A DNA stretch of 64,000 nt from Bacillota bacterium (lineage in GTDB: Bacteria; Bacillota; Clostridia; Lachnospirales; Lachnospiraceae), in the NCBI GenBank assembly GCA_023411555.1, contig JAEYOQ010000036.1, positions 50,371-114,370 of the forward strand, read 5' to 3'. A model generated the notes under the pieces. That model searched no databases and had not been told where the DNA came from. It saw only the letters and a program-made list of their open reading frames with translations. This document shows positions 53,459 through 62,582 of this stretch, in pieces (the stretch's first letter is position 1; each line of letters begins with the position of its first letter). A program made the translations under genes and the position numbers.

Positions 53459-54190
53459 ATGATTAGTGCATTTATCTTATATTATTTGAATCTGAAGCCC
53501 ACCCATGGATATGAGATACAGAAATTCCTTCAGGTCTCCAATGTGGACCAATGGACGAAGATTCAATCTGGCTCTATCTACTATGCCTTAACAAAGCTTG
53601 AGAAGGATAAGCATATTCAGGTTCTTCGAGAAGAACGCACTGGGTCAAGAGTCCGTAAGATTTACGAGATAACGAATACTGGACGAAAAGAACTAAAGCG
53701 TGCTATGGCTGAGGAGATGGATAGGCCAATCACCAATATCGGTTCCATGAAGTTCTTTACTGACCCTATGCTCAGTACCTTAACAAGGGAGGAGCTATCG
53801 AAGCTAATTAATAACCACATCGGTAAGCTGAAGGAGCAGAAGGAGTATTGGGAACAGTGGTATACCATAAAGGTAGATGACAGCGCACCGGCTCTGAACC
53901 GATTGAGCTTTCAGATGACCATTGATAGTCTGAACTACCAGATACGCTGGCATGAAGAGCTTCTTACGAACCTGGACTACTATGTAGAAGCCAGTAAGGG
54001 GACGGAGCAGATCATTAAAACCATTGATTTTGATCAGATGGAGGAGAAGAGTACATCCTCAGAGGAGGAACAAAGACTCCAGTATGCGTTGAAGCTAAAG
54101 AAGGAGATTTTAAAGGATCCCGAGAATGCAGTGGTGAATCTGGATAAGATAATCCATGAGCTTGAGAGCCAGATTAAAGGAAAGAAGTAA
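53459..54190 (+). CDS. PadR-family transcriptional regulator
   Basis: A 243-residue regulator. The N-terminal winged helix (about 1-80) has ILYYLNLKPTHGYEIQKFL, KIQSGSIYYALTKLEKDKHI and YEITNTGRKELKRAMAEEM. A long C-terminal coiled-coil dimerisation part follows (about 110-243, Glu/Lys-rich). It is bigger than minimal PadR (about 110) and similar to PadR-Vir_act_alpha_C proteins. It lies directly upstream of a three-gene ABC exporter with a matching operator, so it probably represses its own gene and the exporter, with a toxic or signal compound as inducer. Confidence 0.9.
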   Translation: MISAFILYYLNLKPTHGYEIQKFLQVSNVDQWTKIQSGSIYYALTKLEKDKHIQVLREERTGSRVRKIYEITNTGRKELKRAMAEEMDRPITNIGSMKFFTDPMLSTLTREELSKLINNHIGKLKEQKEYWEQWYTIKVDDSAPALNRLSFQMTIDSLNYQIRWHEELLTNLDYYVEASKGTEQIIKTIDFDQMEEKSTSSEEEQRLQYALKLKKEILKDPENAVVNLDKIIHELESQIKGKK

Positions 54191-54208
54191 CATCGAGATA
54201 AAGATAGG

Positions 54209-54250
54209 GAGCTGTCGGCTAGTAATTAATTTTGCAACAGCTCTTATATA
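54209..54250 (+). terminator. Terminator after the padR-type gene
   Basis: GAGCTGT (54209-54215) with ACAGCTC (54237-54243), loop 21 nt, then TTATATA. The stem is modest. Confidence 0.55.
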
Positions 54251-54257
54251 AATACAA

Positions 54258-54287
54258 ATATCCAACATTGGATATACAACATATAAT
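54258..54287 (+). promoter_or_regulatory. ABC exporter promoter with PadR operator
   Basis: ATATCCAACATTGGATAT (54258-54275), 8-bp perfect arms around CA, overlaps the -35 position (TATCCA) of a promoter with -10 TATAAT at 54282-54287. Confidence 0.7.
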
Positions 54288-54381
54288 ATATTTATTTTAT
54301 ACAAAGACATATCCTCGAAGAGGATGAAGGATAAGACGGTTTGAGATGAGTTTAGATTAATTTTATGATAGGAGGATTTTT

Positions 54382-55140
54382 ATGAGTGCATTACTTGAGG
54401 TCAGAAATTTATCCAAGGTATACGGGGATAAGAAGGTTGTAGACGGATTAACGTTTCAGGTTAACAAGGGAGAGATCGTTGGATTTCTCGGACCAAACGG
54501 AGCGGGTAAGAGTACCACCATTAAGATGATCATCGACGTGGTGACAAAGGATGAGGGTGAGATTGTATATGAAGGTAAGAACACCGTAGAGGAACGGATA
54601 GGCTTTAAAAGATCCATCGGTGTTGTACCCCAGGATATCGCTGTTTATGAAGATATCAATGCCTATGATAATGTAAAATTCTTCTGCTCCCTTTACGGAT
54701 ACTCGGGAAAGGAGCTGAGGAAAAGAGTGCAGGAGGCTCTGGAGTTTGTCGGTCTTTGGGAGAAGCGAAAGGAGTTACCTTCAAAGTATTCGGGGGGAAT
54801 GAAGCGCAGGCTAAATATTGCATGTTCGATTGCTCATTCGCCAAAGCTGCTTATTATGGATGAACCAACGGTTGGAATTGACCCCCAGTCCAGAAATCAT
54901 ATCATGGAGTCAATCAAGCTATTAAATGAGAGAGGAACCACTATCCTTTATGTATCACATTATCTGGAGGAAATCGAGGCACTCTGCAGTCGTATTACAA
55001 TCATGGATCATGGTCAATTGATCGAGGATATGGATAAGGAGGAGCTTAAGAATAAGTATAAAGAACCGGGTTGTACAAGTCTGGAGGACATTTTCTTAAG
55101 GCTTACAGGAACACAGCTTCGTGATGAGGAGGGGGCATAA
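54382..55140 (+). CDS. ABC-2-type transporter ATP-binding protein
   Basis: A 252-residue ATPase: Walker A FLGPNGAGKSTTIKMI (about 34-49), Q-loop GVVPQDIAVYED, signature YSGGMKRRLNIACSIAHSP (about 136), Walker B LLIMDEPTVGID and the H-loop YVSHYLEE. It is of the YhaQ/NatA drug-export class. AGGAGG lies upstream of the ATG at 54382. It is followed within 5 nt by two permease genes, giving a full exporter under PadR control. Confidence 0.95.
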   Translation: MSALLEVRNLSKVYGDKKVVDGLTFQVNKGEIVGFLGPNGAGKSTTIKMIIDVVTKDEGEIVYEGKNTVEERIGFKRSIGVVPQDIAVYEDINAYDNVKFFCSLYGYSGKELRKRVQEALEFVGLWEKRKELPSKYSGGMKRRLNIACSIAHSPKLLIMDEPTVGIDPQSRNHIMESIKLLNERGTTILYVSHYLEEIEALCSRITIMDHGQLIEDMDKEELKNKYKEPGCTSLEDIFLRLTGTQLRDEEGA

Positions 55141-55144
55141 GAGT

Positions 55145-55912
55145 ATGAGTATATTATGGAAGCTTACGGTTGGAGATCTGATGCGTAGAAGAAGGGACAG
55201 CTTTCTGATTGGCTATCAGATCATCTTCCCTTTGATCATGATTATATTATTAGGATATCTTACCTCGGCAGGCTATGGAAGCAGCTTTACCGGCTATCAG
55301 TATTATAGTGTAGTGATATTACCTTTTTGCATCGCCTTAGCCAGCATCAGTGCTGCCTACGCCGGTAAGGACGAAGCCTACCATAAGACAGCAATCCGAT
55401 TTCTATTCACGCCGCTTCATAAGGTGCAGATCGTTCTGTCGAAACTGTTATCCCTAACGATATTAGTTAGTTGCTGTAACCTGATTGTATTATTTTGTTG
55501 CCTGTTCCTGTTCCGATTACCGATTGGTGATAAGTTGACCCAAGTGTTCTTACTGTTGGCAGCAGAAACCTTTGCGGCATGTGCCCTTGGTCTCTATATC
55601 GGCTTTGGTATGAATAATTTTGTTATTATAAAAAACCTTATGAATCTTCCCATTATACTGGCGGCGATTCTGGCAGGAGTATTCTATCCCTTTGGTACCC
55701 TGAAGGATGGATTAAGCCTCGTCATACAGTTATCACCCTTAACTTGGCTTAATCGAAGCCTCTTCCTCTGTCTCTATGATAACAATAGCTCCTTGTTATG
55801 GAGGATTACTCTAATCTGTGTACTCATCGGTATTAGCTTTACAATACTTGCAACTAAACTATTTAAGAAGGAGGAATATATTCATGGGGATTTACCTGGT
55901 TTTGAAAAATAA
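55145..55912 (+). CDS. ABC-2-type transporter permease (first)
   Basis: A 255-residue membrane protein with about six hydrophobic segments: LIGYQIIFPLIMIILLGYLT first, and the ABC-2 pattern NLMNLPIILAAILAGVFYPF (about 175-194). It starts at ATG 55145, 4 nt after the ATPase stop, with GAGGGGG upstream; the frame from 55121 overlaps the ATPase. The last 29 bp overlap the next permease. Confidence 0.88.
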   Translation: MSILWKLTVGDLMRRRRDSFLIGYQIIFPLIMIILLGYLTSAGYGSSFTGYQYYSVVILPFCIALASISAAYAGKDEAYHKTAIRFLFTPLHKVQIVLSKLLSLTILVSCCNLIVLFCCLFLFRLPIGDKLTQVFLLLAAETFAACALGLYIGFGMNNFVIIKNLMNLPIILAAILAGVFYPFGTLKDGLSLVIQLSPLTWLNRSLFLCLYDNNSSLLWRITLICVLIGISFTILATKLFKKEEYIHGDLPGFEK

Positions 55913-56804
55913 TCTTAAGAGAAGTATGAATCACAGGATGCTTTTTGGACTTTCCTTCTTCTTGCCGGTCATCCTTTGTTGCTTGTTTGGACTGGTTCGA
56001 TTCGATAAAGTCAGTCTTCGAATCGGAATATTGGAGGCTCAGGATGAGAAGAACGGTTGGACTAATCAAGAGGAACTCTATCCTTTATTGGAGCAGTCAG
56101 AGGGAGTATCTTATGCGGTAGCCGACGAAGAAAGTAGCAATACTGATTTGATGATGGGCCGCTTTCATGTGCTTTTGGATTATCGTCGAGCGGTTTCTCT
56201 CAGGGAGATACCGGTAATTAGTTATCAGTCAGAGGAACGGCAGCAGTTATTACAGGAAGCCCTGCAGCGGATGATAGAGGATAAAAGACCTCTAAACCTA
56301 ACCGGGTTGCATGAATATGGTCTGTCAATAACAGAACGGTCCCTTACTATGGTCTTATCTTTATTTATGATCTTTGCAACCATACATGCATCCGCTTTCA
56401 TTCGTGACAGGGAAAGTGGGGTTATGATCCGATACGAGTACACCGGTTATCGTAAATCAGAATATTTGATGGGATATTTCTTTCATACCTTGCTGATTAC
56501 CTTAATACAGGTCCTATTATGCATAACCTTGTTATCCCTCCTGCAACCAGGCTTTTCGCTGACCATTAAGGTTGCTTTGATTTTGACCTTAGTGATTGCG
56601 GCAATGAGCTCGATCTATGGTGTAGCAATCTGTGCCTTCAGTAAGAGTGAGGTAGTCGCCAATGTAACGGCATCCTCCTTGGCAGGATGCTTCGCCATCT
56701 TAGGAGGAACCTTCGTAGCGGTGGAGGCGATGCCGGGATTACTTCGTATTCTGAGCTTTGCCAGCCCCATGAGATGGATTGTAGAGCTGCTACAAAGAAT
56801 GTAA
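55884..56804 (+). CDS. ABC-2-type transporter permease (second)
   Basis: A 306-residue membrane protein: one N-terminal helix (about 16-33), an extracytoplasmic domain of ~130 residues, then five helices (ERSLTMVLSLFMIFATIHAS, YFFHTLLITLIQVLLCITLL and others). This is the usual ABC-2 or YhgE-like plan. The ATG at 55884 has AAGGAGGA 6 nt upstream. It overlaps the previous gene by 29 bp, indicating translational coupling and a heterodimeric permease. Confidence 0.88.
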   Translation: MGIYLVLKNNLKRSMNHRMLFGLSFFLPVILCCLFGLVRFDKVSLRIGILEAQDEKNGWTNQEELYPLLEQSEGVSYAVADEESSNTDLMMGRFHVLLDYRRAVSLREIPVISYQSEERQQLLQEALQRMIEDKRPLNLTGLHEYGLSITERSLTMVLSLFMIFATIHASAFIRDRESGVMIRYEYTGYRKSEYLMGYFFHTLLITLIQVLLCITLLSLLQPGFSLTIKVALILTLVIAAMSSIYGVAICAFSKSEVVANVTASSLAGCFAILGGTFVAVEAMPGLLRILSFASPMRWIVELLQRM

Positions 56805-57005
56805 CCTTACCCTAAGAGATTTGAATATAATTCTAAGATAATTTTAATGGTCTTTCCCAACATTTCGTTTATAATAGAAGAAGACCGACTATTTCTGAAT
56901 AAAGAATTAATTTCTCATGTGAGTATCTCATGTGAAAATACAGGGATTTTGGTAATTAGGATGCTACAATAAGGTCGGGATACAGGTTATTAGGAGGGAA
57001 TTACT

Positions 57006-57944
57006 ATGTATCAGGAGATCAATCAACAATTAGAAGAAGCCCAGCAGCAGGTGTTTCGACGTAATAAGCTTAATGCGATGCTAACTGAGCTGAGGGAGCA
57101 ACAGAAGGAATTAGAGAATAAGGTAGAGGAGCTTAAGAGTTCACTGGAGAAGGAGCAGAGTGATGTTGATAAGCTTGAGGCTAAGAGCCTTACGCATCTA
57201 TTCTATTCGGCTCTAGGTAAATTGGGAGAGCAGATGGAGAAGGAGCAGAAAGAGGCTCTCTCCGCAAGGCTGAAATATGACCAGGCAGTGAATGAATTAG
57301 ACCAGCTAAACCAACAGATAAAGCTTCATGAGGAGGAATTTGTCAGGTATAGGGATAGCCAACACACCTATGACAGTTTGTTCGCTAAGAAGAAGGAGCA
57401 TATGCTGAATTCCCATTCCCACACCGGAGACCAGATATTGCAGTTTACCAAGGAGCTTGGTAACGCTAAGAATAACCTATCGGAGATTGATGAGGCAATT
57501 CGGGCAGGAGAAGTGGTATGCAGCCATATCGATCGTGCTTTAAACAGTCTTGACCATGCCAAAGGCTGGGGAACCTGGGATCTGTTGGGGGGAGGCTTAG
57601 TCAGTGATTTGATGAAGCATTCTCATATTGATGATGCAAAGAGTGAAGCCGATGTGATACAGAGAAAGCTGTCGCAGTTTCGAGCAGAGCTTGCTGATGT
57701 CCGAATTCAAAATGATATCCATTTTCAGACCGATGGATTTGGTAAGTTTGCTGATTTCTTCTTCGATGGACTCATTGCTGATTGGTGTATGCAGTCGCGT
57801 ATCACCGAGTCAAAGGCAAGCTTTGAGAATGTGAGAAGACAGGTGAATAGTGTTCTAGCTAAGCTTAATAGTATGAAGGATATGGAGAAGAAGCATATAG
57901 AAGAACTTCAGAGAAAAATTAATGAGATGATAATTAGGGCTTAA
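57006..57944 (+). CDS. Conserved coiled-coil protein of unknown function
   Basis: A 312-residue soluble protein. Residues 1-120 form a long coiled coil (LREQQKELENKVEELKSSLE and further heptads). A middle part has the Gly/Trp-rich motif GWGTWDLLGGGLVSDLMKHS (about 185-204), which recurs in Firmicutes homologues. A second coiled coil ends the protein (about 255-310). No enzyme motif is seen. TAGGAGG lies upstream of the ATG at 57006. It lies 26 nt before the methyltransferase gene and may share its transcript. Confidence 0.75.
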   Translation: MYQEINQQLEEAQQQVFRRNKLNAMLTELREQQKELENKVEELKSSLEKEQSDVDKLEAKSLTHLFYSALGKLGEQMEKEQKEALSARLKYDQAVNELDQLNQQIKLHEEEFVRYRDSQHTYDSLFAKKKEHMLNSHSHTGDQILQFTKELGNAKNNLSEIDEAIRAGEVVCSHIDRALNSLDHAKGWGTWDLLGGGLVSDLMKHSHIDDAKSEADVIQRKLSQFRAELADVRIQNDIHFQTDGFGKFADFFFDGLIADWCMQSRITESKASFENVRRQVNSVLAKLNSMKDMEKKHIEELQRKINEMIIRA

Positions 57945-57970
57945 AAGCCGGGAACAGGAGAGGGCAAGTG

Positions 57971-58897
57971 ATGAACCTACAAGAATGCTTTGAGAGCGGC
58001 AATACGATAATGATTGAGGGGGCTCTGGGTGTGAGGCTTAGAGGTGAGTATGGCGTATATCCGGATCCTATTGTAGCCAATGCAAGTCTTGTCTATGAGG
58101 AACGAGCCAAAGCTGCCATGAAAGAGATCTATGAGCAGTATATGGGAATAGCAGATCGCTATAATTTCCCGATCATGCTGATGACACCGACCAGAAGAGC
58201 GAACCGATATAACGTGGAGAATTCCTCTTTCGGTAAGGAGATTATAAGAGATAATGTGAAGCTACTAAAGACCCTTCGTGAGGATAAGGTCCGTGACGAT
58301 ATCTATATCGGAGCTTTGATGGGATGTAAGGGTGATGCTTATAAAGCTACAGACATATTATCGGAGAAGGAGGCTTACGAATTCCACTCCTGGCAGGCAG
58401 AGCTATTTGCGAGGGAACAGGTGGATTTCTTATATGCAGGTATTATGCCGGCGATACCTGAGATTATCGGTATGGCCCAGGCTATGGGTGACACGAAAAT
58501 CCCCTATATTATAAGCTTTATGGTACGCAATAACGGAAGACTTATGGATGGAACCACCATTCATGAAGCAATCCAGGCGGTAGAGACTTCAGTTAGGACT
58601 AAACCATTAACCTATATGGCAAACTGTATCCACCCCATCAATCTAGATATGGCATTATCGAAGGATTTCAATCAGACAGAGCTTGTGCGGACACATTTTA
58701 CTGGAATACAGGCCAATGCTTCTCCGCTTTCACCAGAGGAGCTGGATGGATGTTGTGAGATTATTACCTCAGACCCCGTTGAACTGGCCCAGGAAATGAT
58801 TAAACTACGGGATCAGTATAAGCTAAGGATATTCGGCGGGTGCTGTGGTACTAATCAGTATCATATGGAGGAGCTGGCTAAGCGTTTACGAACCTAA
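57971..58897 (+). CDS. Homocysteine S-methyltransferase family protein
   Basis: A 308-residue TIM-barrel methyltransferase. The zinc-binding Cys set is in YMANCIHP (Cys about 219) and FGGCCGTN (about 291-298). GALGVRLRGEYGVYPDPIVA at the front replaces the usual GGLATELE, and MLMTPTRRANRYNV follows. This is a divergent HMT/betaine-homocysteine methyltransferase branch found in Clostridia, so the acceptor or donor may differ from homocysteine. AGGAGAGG lies upstream; ATG 57971 is taken over GTG 57968. Confidence 0.83.
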   Translation: MNLQECFESGNTIMIEGALGVRLRGEYGVYPDPIVANASLVYEERAKAAMKEIYEQYMGIADRYNFPIMLMTPTRRANRYNVENSSFGKEIIRDNVKLLKTLREDKVRDDIYIGALMGCKGDAYKATDILSEKEAYEFHSWQAELFAREQVDFLYAGIMPAIPEIIGMAQAMGDTKIPYIISFMVRNNGRLMDGTTIHEAIQAVETSVRTKPLTYMANCIHPINLDMALSKDFNQTELVRTHFTGIQANASPLSPEELDGCCEIITSDPVELAQEMIKLRDQYKLRIFGGCCGTNQYHMEELAKRLRT

Positions 58898-58908
58898 GGT
58901 AGACTTTT

Positions 58909-58953
58909 ATCTCATTTACCGTTATAATATGTTACGGTAAATGAGATATTTTT
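58909..58953 (+). terminator. Terminator after the methyltransferase gene
   Basis: ATCTCATTTACCGT (58909-58922) with ACGGTAAATGAGAT (58934-58947), a perfect 14-bp stem, then ATTTTTATT. Confidence 0.9.
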
Positions 58954-59078
58954 ATTAGAAGGAGGCAGAGTCATCCCTAACCTGTCTGAGTAGTAGAGGC
59001 AGGAAGCTGTAAAAAATAATGTATTAAGAAAGTGCAGCAAAGAAGATAGTTTTCTAGTGAATGACTCGTATAGCATAG

Positions 59079-60461
59079 ATGAAAAAAGGTCAGATATATG
59101 AAGGTGTTGTGACAAGAGTTGATTTTCCGAACAAGGGTATTGTTGAGCTTGAAGGCGAGAAAGTGGTTGTCAAGAATGCGATGCCCGGTCAGAAGATCAA
59201 CTTTGCCATTTCAAAGATACGAAGCGGTAAGTCGGAGGGAAATCTTAAAGAGGTTGTGTGTAAGTCCCCACTGGAGACAAGAGAGGGAGCCTGCAAGAGC
59301 TTTGGGAGCTGCGGAGGCTGCAGCTATCAGACCATGTCCTATGAGAACCAGCTAGAGATGAAGAAGAGCCAGGTAAAAAGGTTACTAGATCAGGTATGTG
59401 AGGAATATAGCTTTGAGGGTATTCTCGGAAGTCCCGTGGAATGGGGGTATCGCAATAAGATGGAATTCTCCTTCGGTGATGAATATAAGGATGGACCCCT
59501 TGCACTGGGACTTCATAAGAAGGGAAGCTTTCACGATATCATCACAGCAGATGACTGCGCAATAGTGGATCATGACTTTAATCTGATCCTTACCTGTGTC
59601 TTAGATTACTGCAAAGAAATGGGAATGGATTATTTTCATAAGTTGACTCATAAGGGATATCTGCGTCATCTACTGGTAAGAAAAGCAGTAAGGACAGGTG
59701 AGATATTGGTGAATATCATAACAACCACCCAGGAAGAGAACATCGCTGGGAACGAAGATGTCTTCACAGAGCTATTAAAGCAGCTGTTGGCACTGAAGCT
59801 TAAGGGGACACTTGTTGGTTTCATGCATACCTATAATGACAGTCAGGCCGACGTAGTGAAGAGTGACCGTACCGTGCAGCTTTATGGCAGAGATTATATC
59901 TTCGAAGAACTGCTGGGTCTTCGCTTTAAGATCTCGACCTTCTCCTTCTTTCAGACGAATTCCTTAGGGGCTGAGGTATTATATTCGAAGGTCAGAGAGT
60001 ATGTGGGAGAGACGAAGGATAAGAGAATCTTCGATCTATACAGTGGAACCGGAACAATCGCTCAGCTTCTGGCTCCTGTTGCCGGTAAAGTAACCGGAGT
60101 TGAGATTGTAGAGGAAGCCGTTGAGGCAGCAAAGGAGAATGCTACTCTGAACGGACTTAGTAATTGTGAGTTCATCGCTGGTGATGTACTAAAGGTAATT
60201 GATTCTCTGGAGGATAAGCCGGACATCATCGTTCTGGACCCCCCGAGAGATGGAATTCATCCAAAGGCACTGGAGAAGATCATTCATTTTGGAGTGGACA
60301 AGATCGTATACATCTCATGTAAGCCTACCTCATTGGTCAGAGATCTGGAGGTACTACAGGCGAAGGGATATAAAGTAGAAAAGGTATGTGCCATAGACCA
60401 ATTTCCTGAGACTGTGCACGTGGAGACGGTTTGCTTGCTGTCGCGTAAATCCCCTGTTTAA
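59079..60461 (+). CDS. rlmD: 23S rRNA (uracil-C5)-methyltransferase, RlmD/RumA family
   Basis: A 460-residue enzyme. A TRAM-like beta-barrel (about 1-60) precedes the [4Fe-4S] cysteine set (CKSFGSCGGCSYQ, about 70-88, with a fourth Cys in ADDCAIVD). A SAM-binding Rossmann domain holds FQTNSLGAE, DLYSGTGTIAQLLAP (about 319) and LDPPRDGIHP. The catalytic Cys lies in YISCKPTSLVRDL (about 413), with Lys replacing the usual Asn of SCNP. The target is probably U1939 of 23S rRNA, but RlmCD-type dual specificity (U747/U1939) is common in Firmicutes. The start lacks a clear ribosome binding site. Confidence 0.9.
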   Translation: MKKGQIYEGVVTRVDFPNKGIVELEGEKVVVKNAMPGQKINFAISKIRSGKSEGNLKEVVCKSPLETREGACKSFGSCGGCSYQTMSYENQLEMKKSQVKRLLDQVCEEYSFEGILGSPVEWGYRNKMEFSFGDEYKDGPLALGLHKKGSFHDIITADDCAIVDHDFNLILTCVLDYCKEMGMDYFHKLTHKGYLRHLLVRKAVRTGEILVNIITTTQEENIAGNEDVFTELLKQLLALKLKGTLVGFMHTYNDSQADVVKSDRTVQLYGRDYIFEELLGLRFKISTFSFFQTNSLGAEVLYSKVREYVGETKDKRIFDLYSGTGTIAQLLAPVAGKVTGVEIVEEAVEAAKENATLNGLSNCEFIAGDVLKVIDSLEDKPDIIVLDPPRDGIHPKALEKIIHFGVDKIVYISCKPTSLVRDLEVLQAKGYKVEKVCAIDQFPETVHVETVCLLSRKSPV

Positions 60462-60844
60462 GCACTTTGTAGGCGATTTAGAAAATGTATCTGTGTTTTT
60501 AGCAAAGTAATATGTACTTTTTCTGTAGACAAGATGAAACGGTGCGAAGGGATAATACCTTTTCGCATACCTTAAAGGTTGTACGCTGATTAGTATTGCT
60601 TTGTAAAGTGATTATATGATAGGTTGTTGTGCGCCGAAGGGTGTAAATGTATTTGATTTAGTAAATGAAAGAGCTGAAATTGATGATAAAAAGCAATCGG
60701 TGATAAAACGCTGGCTGCTTTTTCTTTGTTATTATTTGTTAATTGTGCCAACTAGAAAATAGCTGGTCGGCTTTATTATACTTTGATGGTATAATTTGTA
60801 TATATTATATAAGTTAAGTATATGGCTTATGGAGGATGGTATGT
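60462..60844. other. Intergenic region, no gene seen
   Basis: AT-rich, without a supported frame. It holds a terminator-like stem AAAAAGCA (60688-60695) with TGCTTTTT (60716-60723), and a weaker stem near 60545-60571 (GTGCGAA with TTCGCAT). Confidence 0.5.
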
Positions 60845-61195
60845 ATGGGTAAACTGAATGAATATATTAGTAAAAAAATGTATGGAGAATTAAATTGGTC
60901 AATTGAAAAATAAAGACGAATATAATTCTCCTGTTCTGATGAAAGTCAAAAATGGGGGAACAAGCATTATAGTATTTGGGCGGATGCATATAAAAAAGTC
61001 ATGTACCTTTCAAAAAAGGTTATTAAGGTAGGGCTAGTTGACGCTCCTATAGAATGTTATTGTGGTTATTCCTACCGGCAAATAAATCAGTACTTGAGGA
61101 ATGGTTTAGACAATGAGTTTCATCTATACAGAGAAATGGCTGATATTTTGCAATGGTTTTATGTAGCGCACCAAGAATACCTTGAAAACATGTAG
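60845..61195 (+). pseudogene. Decayed gene, possible ADP-ribosyltransferase-like fragment
   Basis: Broken by frameshifts. The first piece (60845-60913, MGKLNEYISKKMYGELNWSI, GGAGG 9 nt upstream) is followed in other frames by KDEYNSPVLMKVKNGG, then a longer open piece ending at 61195. That last piece reads HYSIWADAYKKVMYLSKK, CYCGYSYRQINQYLRNG and LYREMADILQWFY. The Y-x-G-x-x-Y-x-x-IN-x-YLR pattern recalls ADP-ribosyltransferase exoenzymes (VIP2/C3-like), but the EXE motif is missing. The longest supported frame is 61001-61195 (64 residues). The match is weak; it could be an unrelated toxin or immunity remnant. Confidence 0.35.
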
Positions 61196-61284
61196 TATTT
61201 AGGTTAGTTAATGATGTATTTATAAATAGATTAGTAGAAAAGAATAGGAATGAACACCCAGCACCAATACAAGAAAAGGGGTTT

Positions 61285-61548
61285 ATGAGTACTAGTTTGG
61301 TGAAGATTATAGTAAACGAGGAGGAGCTTTACGCAGCAGAAAATAATTTATTAAAAATCTATGTTGGTAAAGACTCTATAGGTGTATATGTTAATGCTAT
61401 AACTTCACGAAGTGAAGAAGAAATGTTATTATATTCAAATGGATTTTTGGGGTTAATTGAATATCCATATTACGATAAAGAAAGTGGAAAGACGATTCAT
61501 GAATGTAAATTAATTATTATTTATGACAGTAATAATATTCTGATATAG
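61285..61548 (+). CDS. Small protein of unknown function
   Basis: An 87-residue frame starting MSTSLVKIIVNEEELYAAEN, with AAAAGGGG 6 nt before the ATG at 61285. Beta-rich, acidic and without Cys. No family is recognised. Its place among decayed fragments would suit an immunity protein, but nothing in the sequence proves this. Confidence 0.45.
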   Translation: MSTSLVKIIVNEEELYAAENNLLKIYVGKDSIGVYVNAITSRSEEEMLLYSNGFLGLIEYPYYDKESGKTIHECKLIIIYDSNNILI

Positions 61549-62134
61549 AAGGATGTTTTGTATTAAAATTGTACATAGAAATTCAATGGTATTATTTTAG
61601 CTGTTTTGCTGTTGAAACATATTAATAATTGGGATTATTTATTGGAGAAGAAGGAAAGCCTACGAGAATTAAATTTAAATCAGACTAATATTTAGGAGAA
61701 GTTGGATTAGAGCTAGAAGATCATTAGTGGTAAGGGAACTTGATGATGAATTATTTAAAACACTGGAGAAAAGTTTCTAGTCAAGGATGAAAAGCATGGG
61801 GCGTTTGTATCTGGGAATGGACTGGAGTTGCAGTAGTGTTGGAGAAAGTGAAAAAATAATGTGAAAAGAGAGTTGTTTGGTGTAAAAGTCGAGGATTATA
61901 TTGGAAAAAGATGTAGAATTATCGGATGTCTTATTGTACTATATTATATATGGAAATCAAACACGATATTTTCTCTTTAATTCTTGATCAAGGACATTAC
62001 ATGGATGATTAATAGTGTATTATATGTTTGTAAAATAACACATAAAGTTACTTAAATTAAGATGGCTACATAATAGCAGATTGTCAAAGTTGCAATTTTT
62101 CCAATAGGAGTAAAAAAATGAGAATGTAATTGTA
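61549..62134 (+). other. Degenerate, AT-rich stretch with gene fragments
   Basis: Short coding-like pieces in different frames separated by stops: EEGKPTRIKFKSD (near 61645), YLGEVGLELEDH (near 61690), RELDDELFKTLEKSF (near 61737) and VKDEKHGAFVSGNGLELQ (near 61783). A 39-residue frame runs 61861-61980 (GTG start, VKRELFGVKVEDYIGKRC). This looks like one or two decayed genes, not a working one. Confidence 0.5.
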
Positions 62135-62530
62135 ATGAAGGATGTGCTTTTACTGAATCAGAAATCAGAACCAGCTATGGAAGCGGACAAGCAGGTGGTT
62201 CAGGATTTGCTTGATACATTAAAAGCGAACGAAGATGGTTGTGTAGGCATGGCAGCGAACATGATTGGCGTGAATAAAAGAATTATTGCTGTAAGCATGG
62301 GATTCGCCAATATTGCTATGATTAATCCAGTGATTGTGAAGCAATCAGGACTGTATAAAATGGAGAAAGGCTGCCTTTCGTTGATAGGTGTTCGGAAGAC
62401 CACACGGTTTAAGGACATAGAAGTGGAGTATCAGAACACGAATTTTAAGAAGCAGCGCCAGAAGTATTCAGGATGGATTGCACAGATTATACAACATGAA
62501 ATCGACCACTGTGAGGGTATAGTGATATAG
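62135..62530 (+). CDS. def: Peptide deformylase, short form, with suspect 5' end
   Basis: A 131-residue metalloenzyme removing N-formyl groups. Motif 1 GCVGMAANMIG (about 36-46), motif 2 KGCLSL with the metal Cys (about 90) and motif 3 QHEIDH with the two metal His (about 122-127). Motif 2 has Lys where Glu is usual (EGCLS). The good ribosome binding site (AATAGGAG, 62103-62110) serves an ATG at 62118 whose frame stops after three codons. One added base there would open MENVIVMKDV into this gene, so a single-base loss is likely and the ATG at 62135 may be poorly used. A duplicate deformylase elsewhere would be expected. It lies just upstream of the JetA-like gene. Confidence 0.8.
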   Translation: MKDVLLLNQKSEPAMEADKQVVQDLLDTLKANEDGCVGMAANMIGVNKRIIAVSMGFANIAMINPVIVKQSGLYKMEKGCLSLIGVRKTTRFKDIEVEYQNTNFKKQRQKYSGWIAQIIQHEIDHCEGIVI

Positions 62531-62582
62531 GCAATAAGTGAAAAATAAAATTAAATTTTATATGGGGTATAGGGTATTACAT

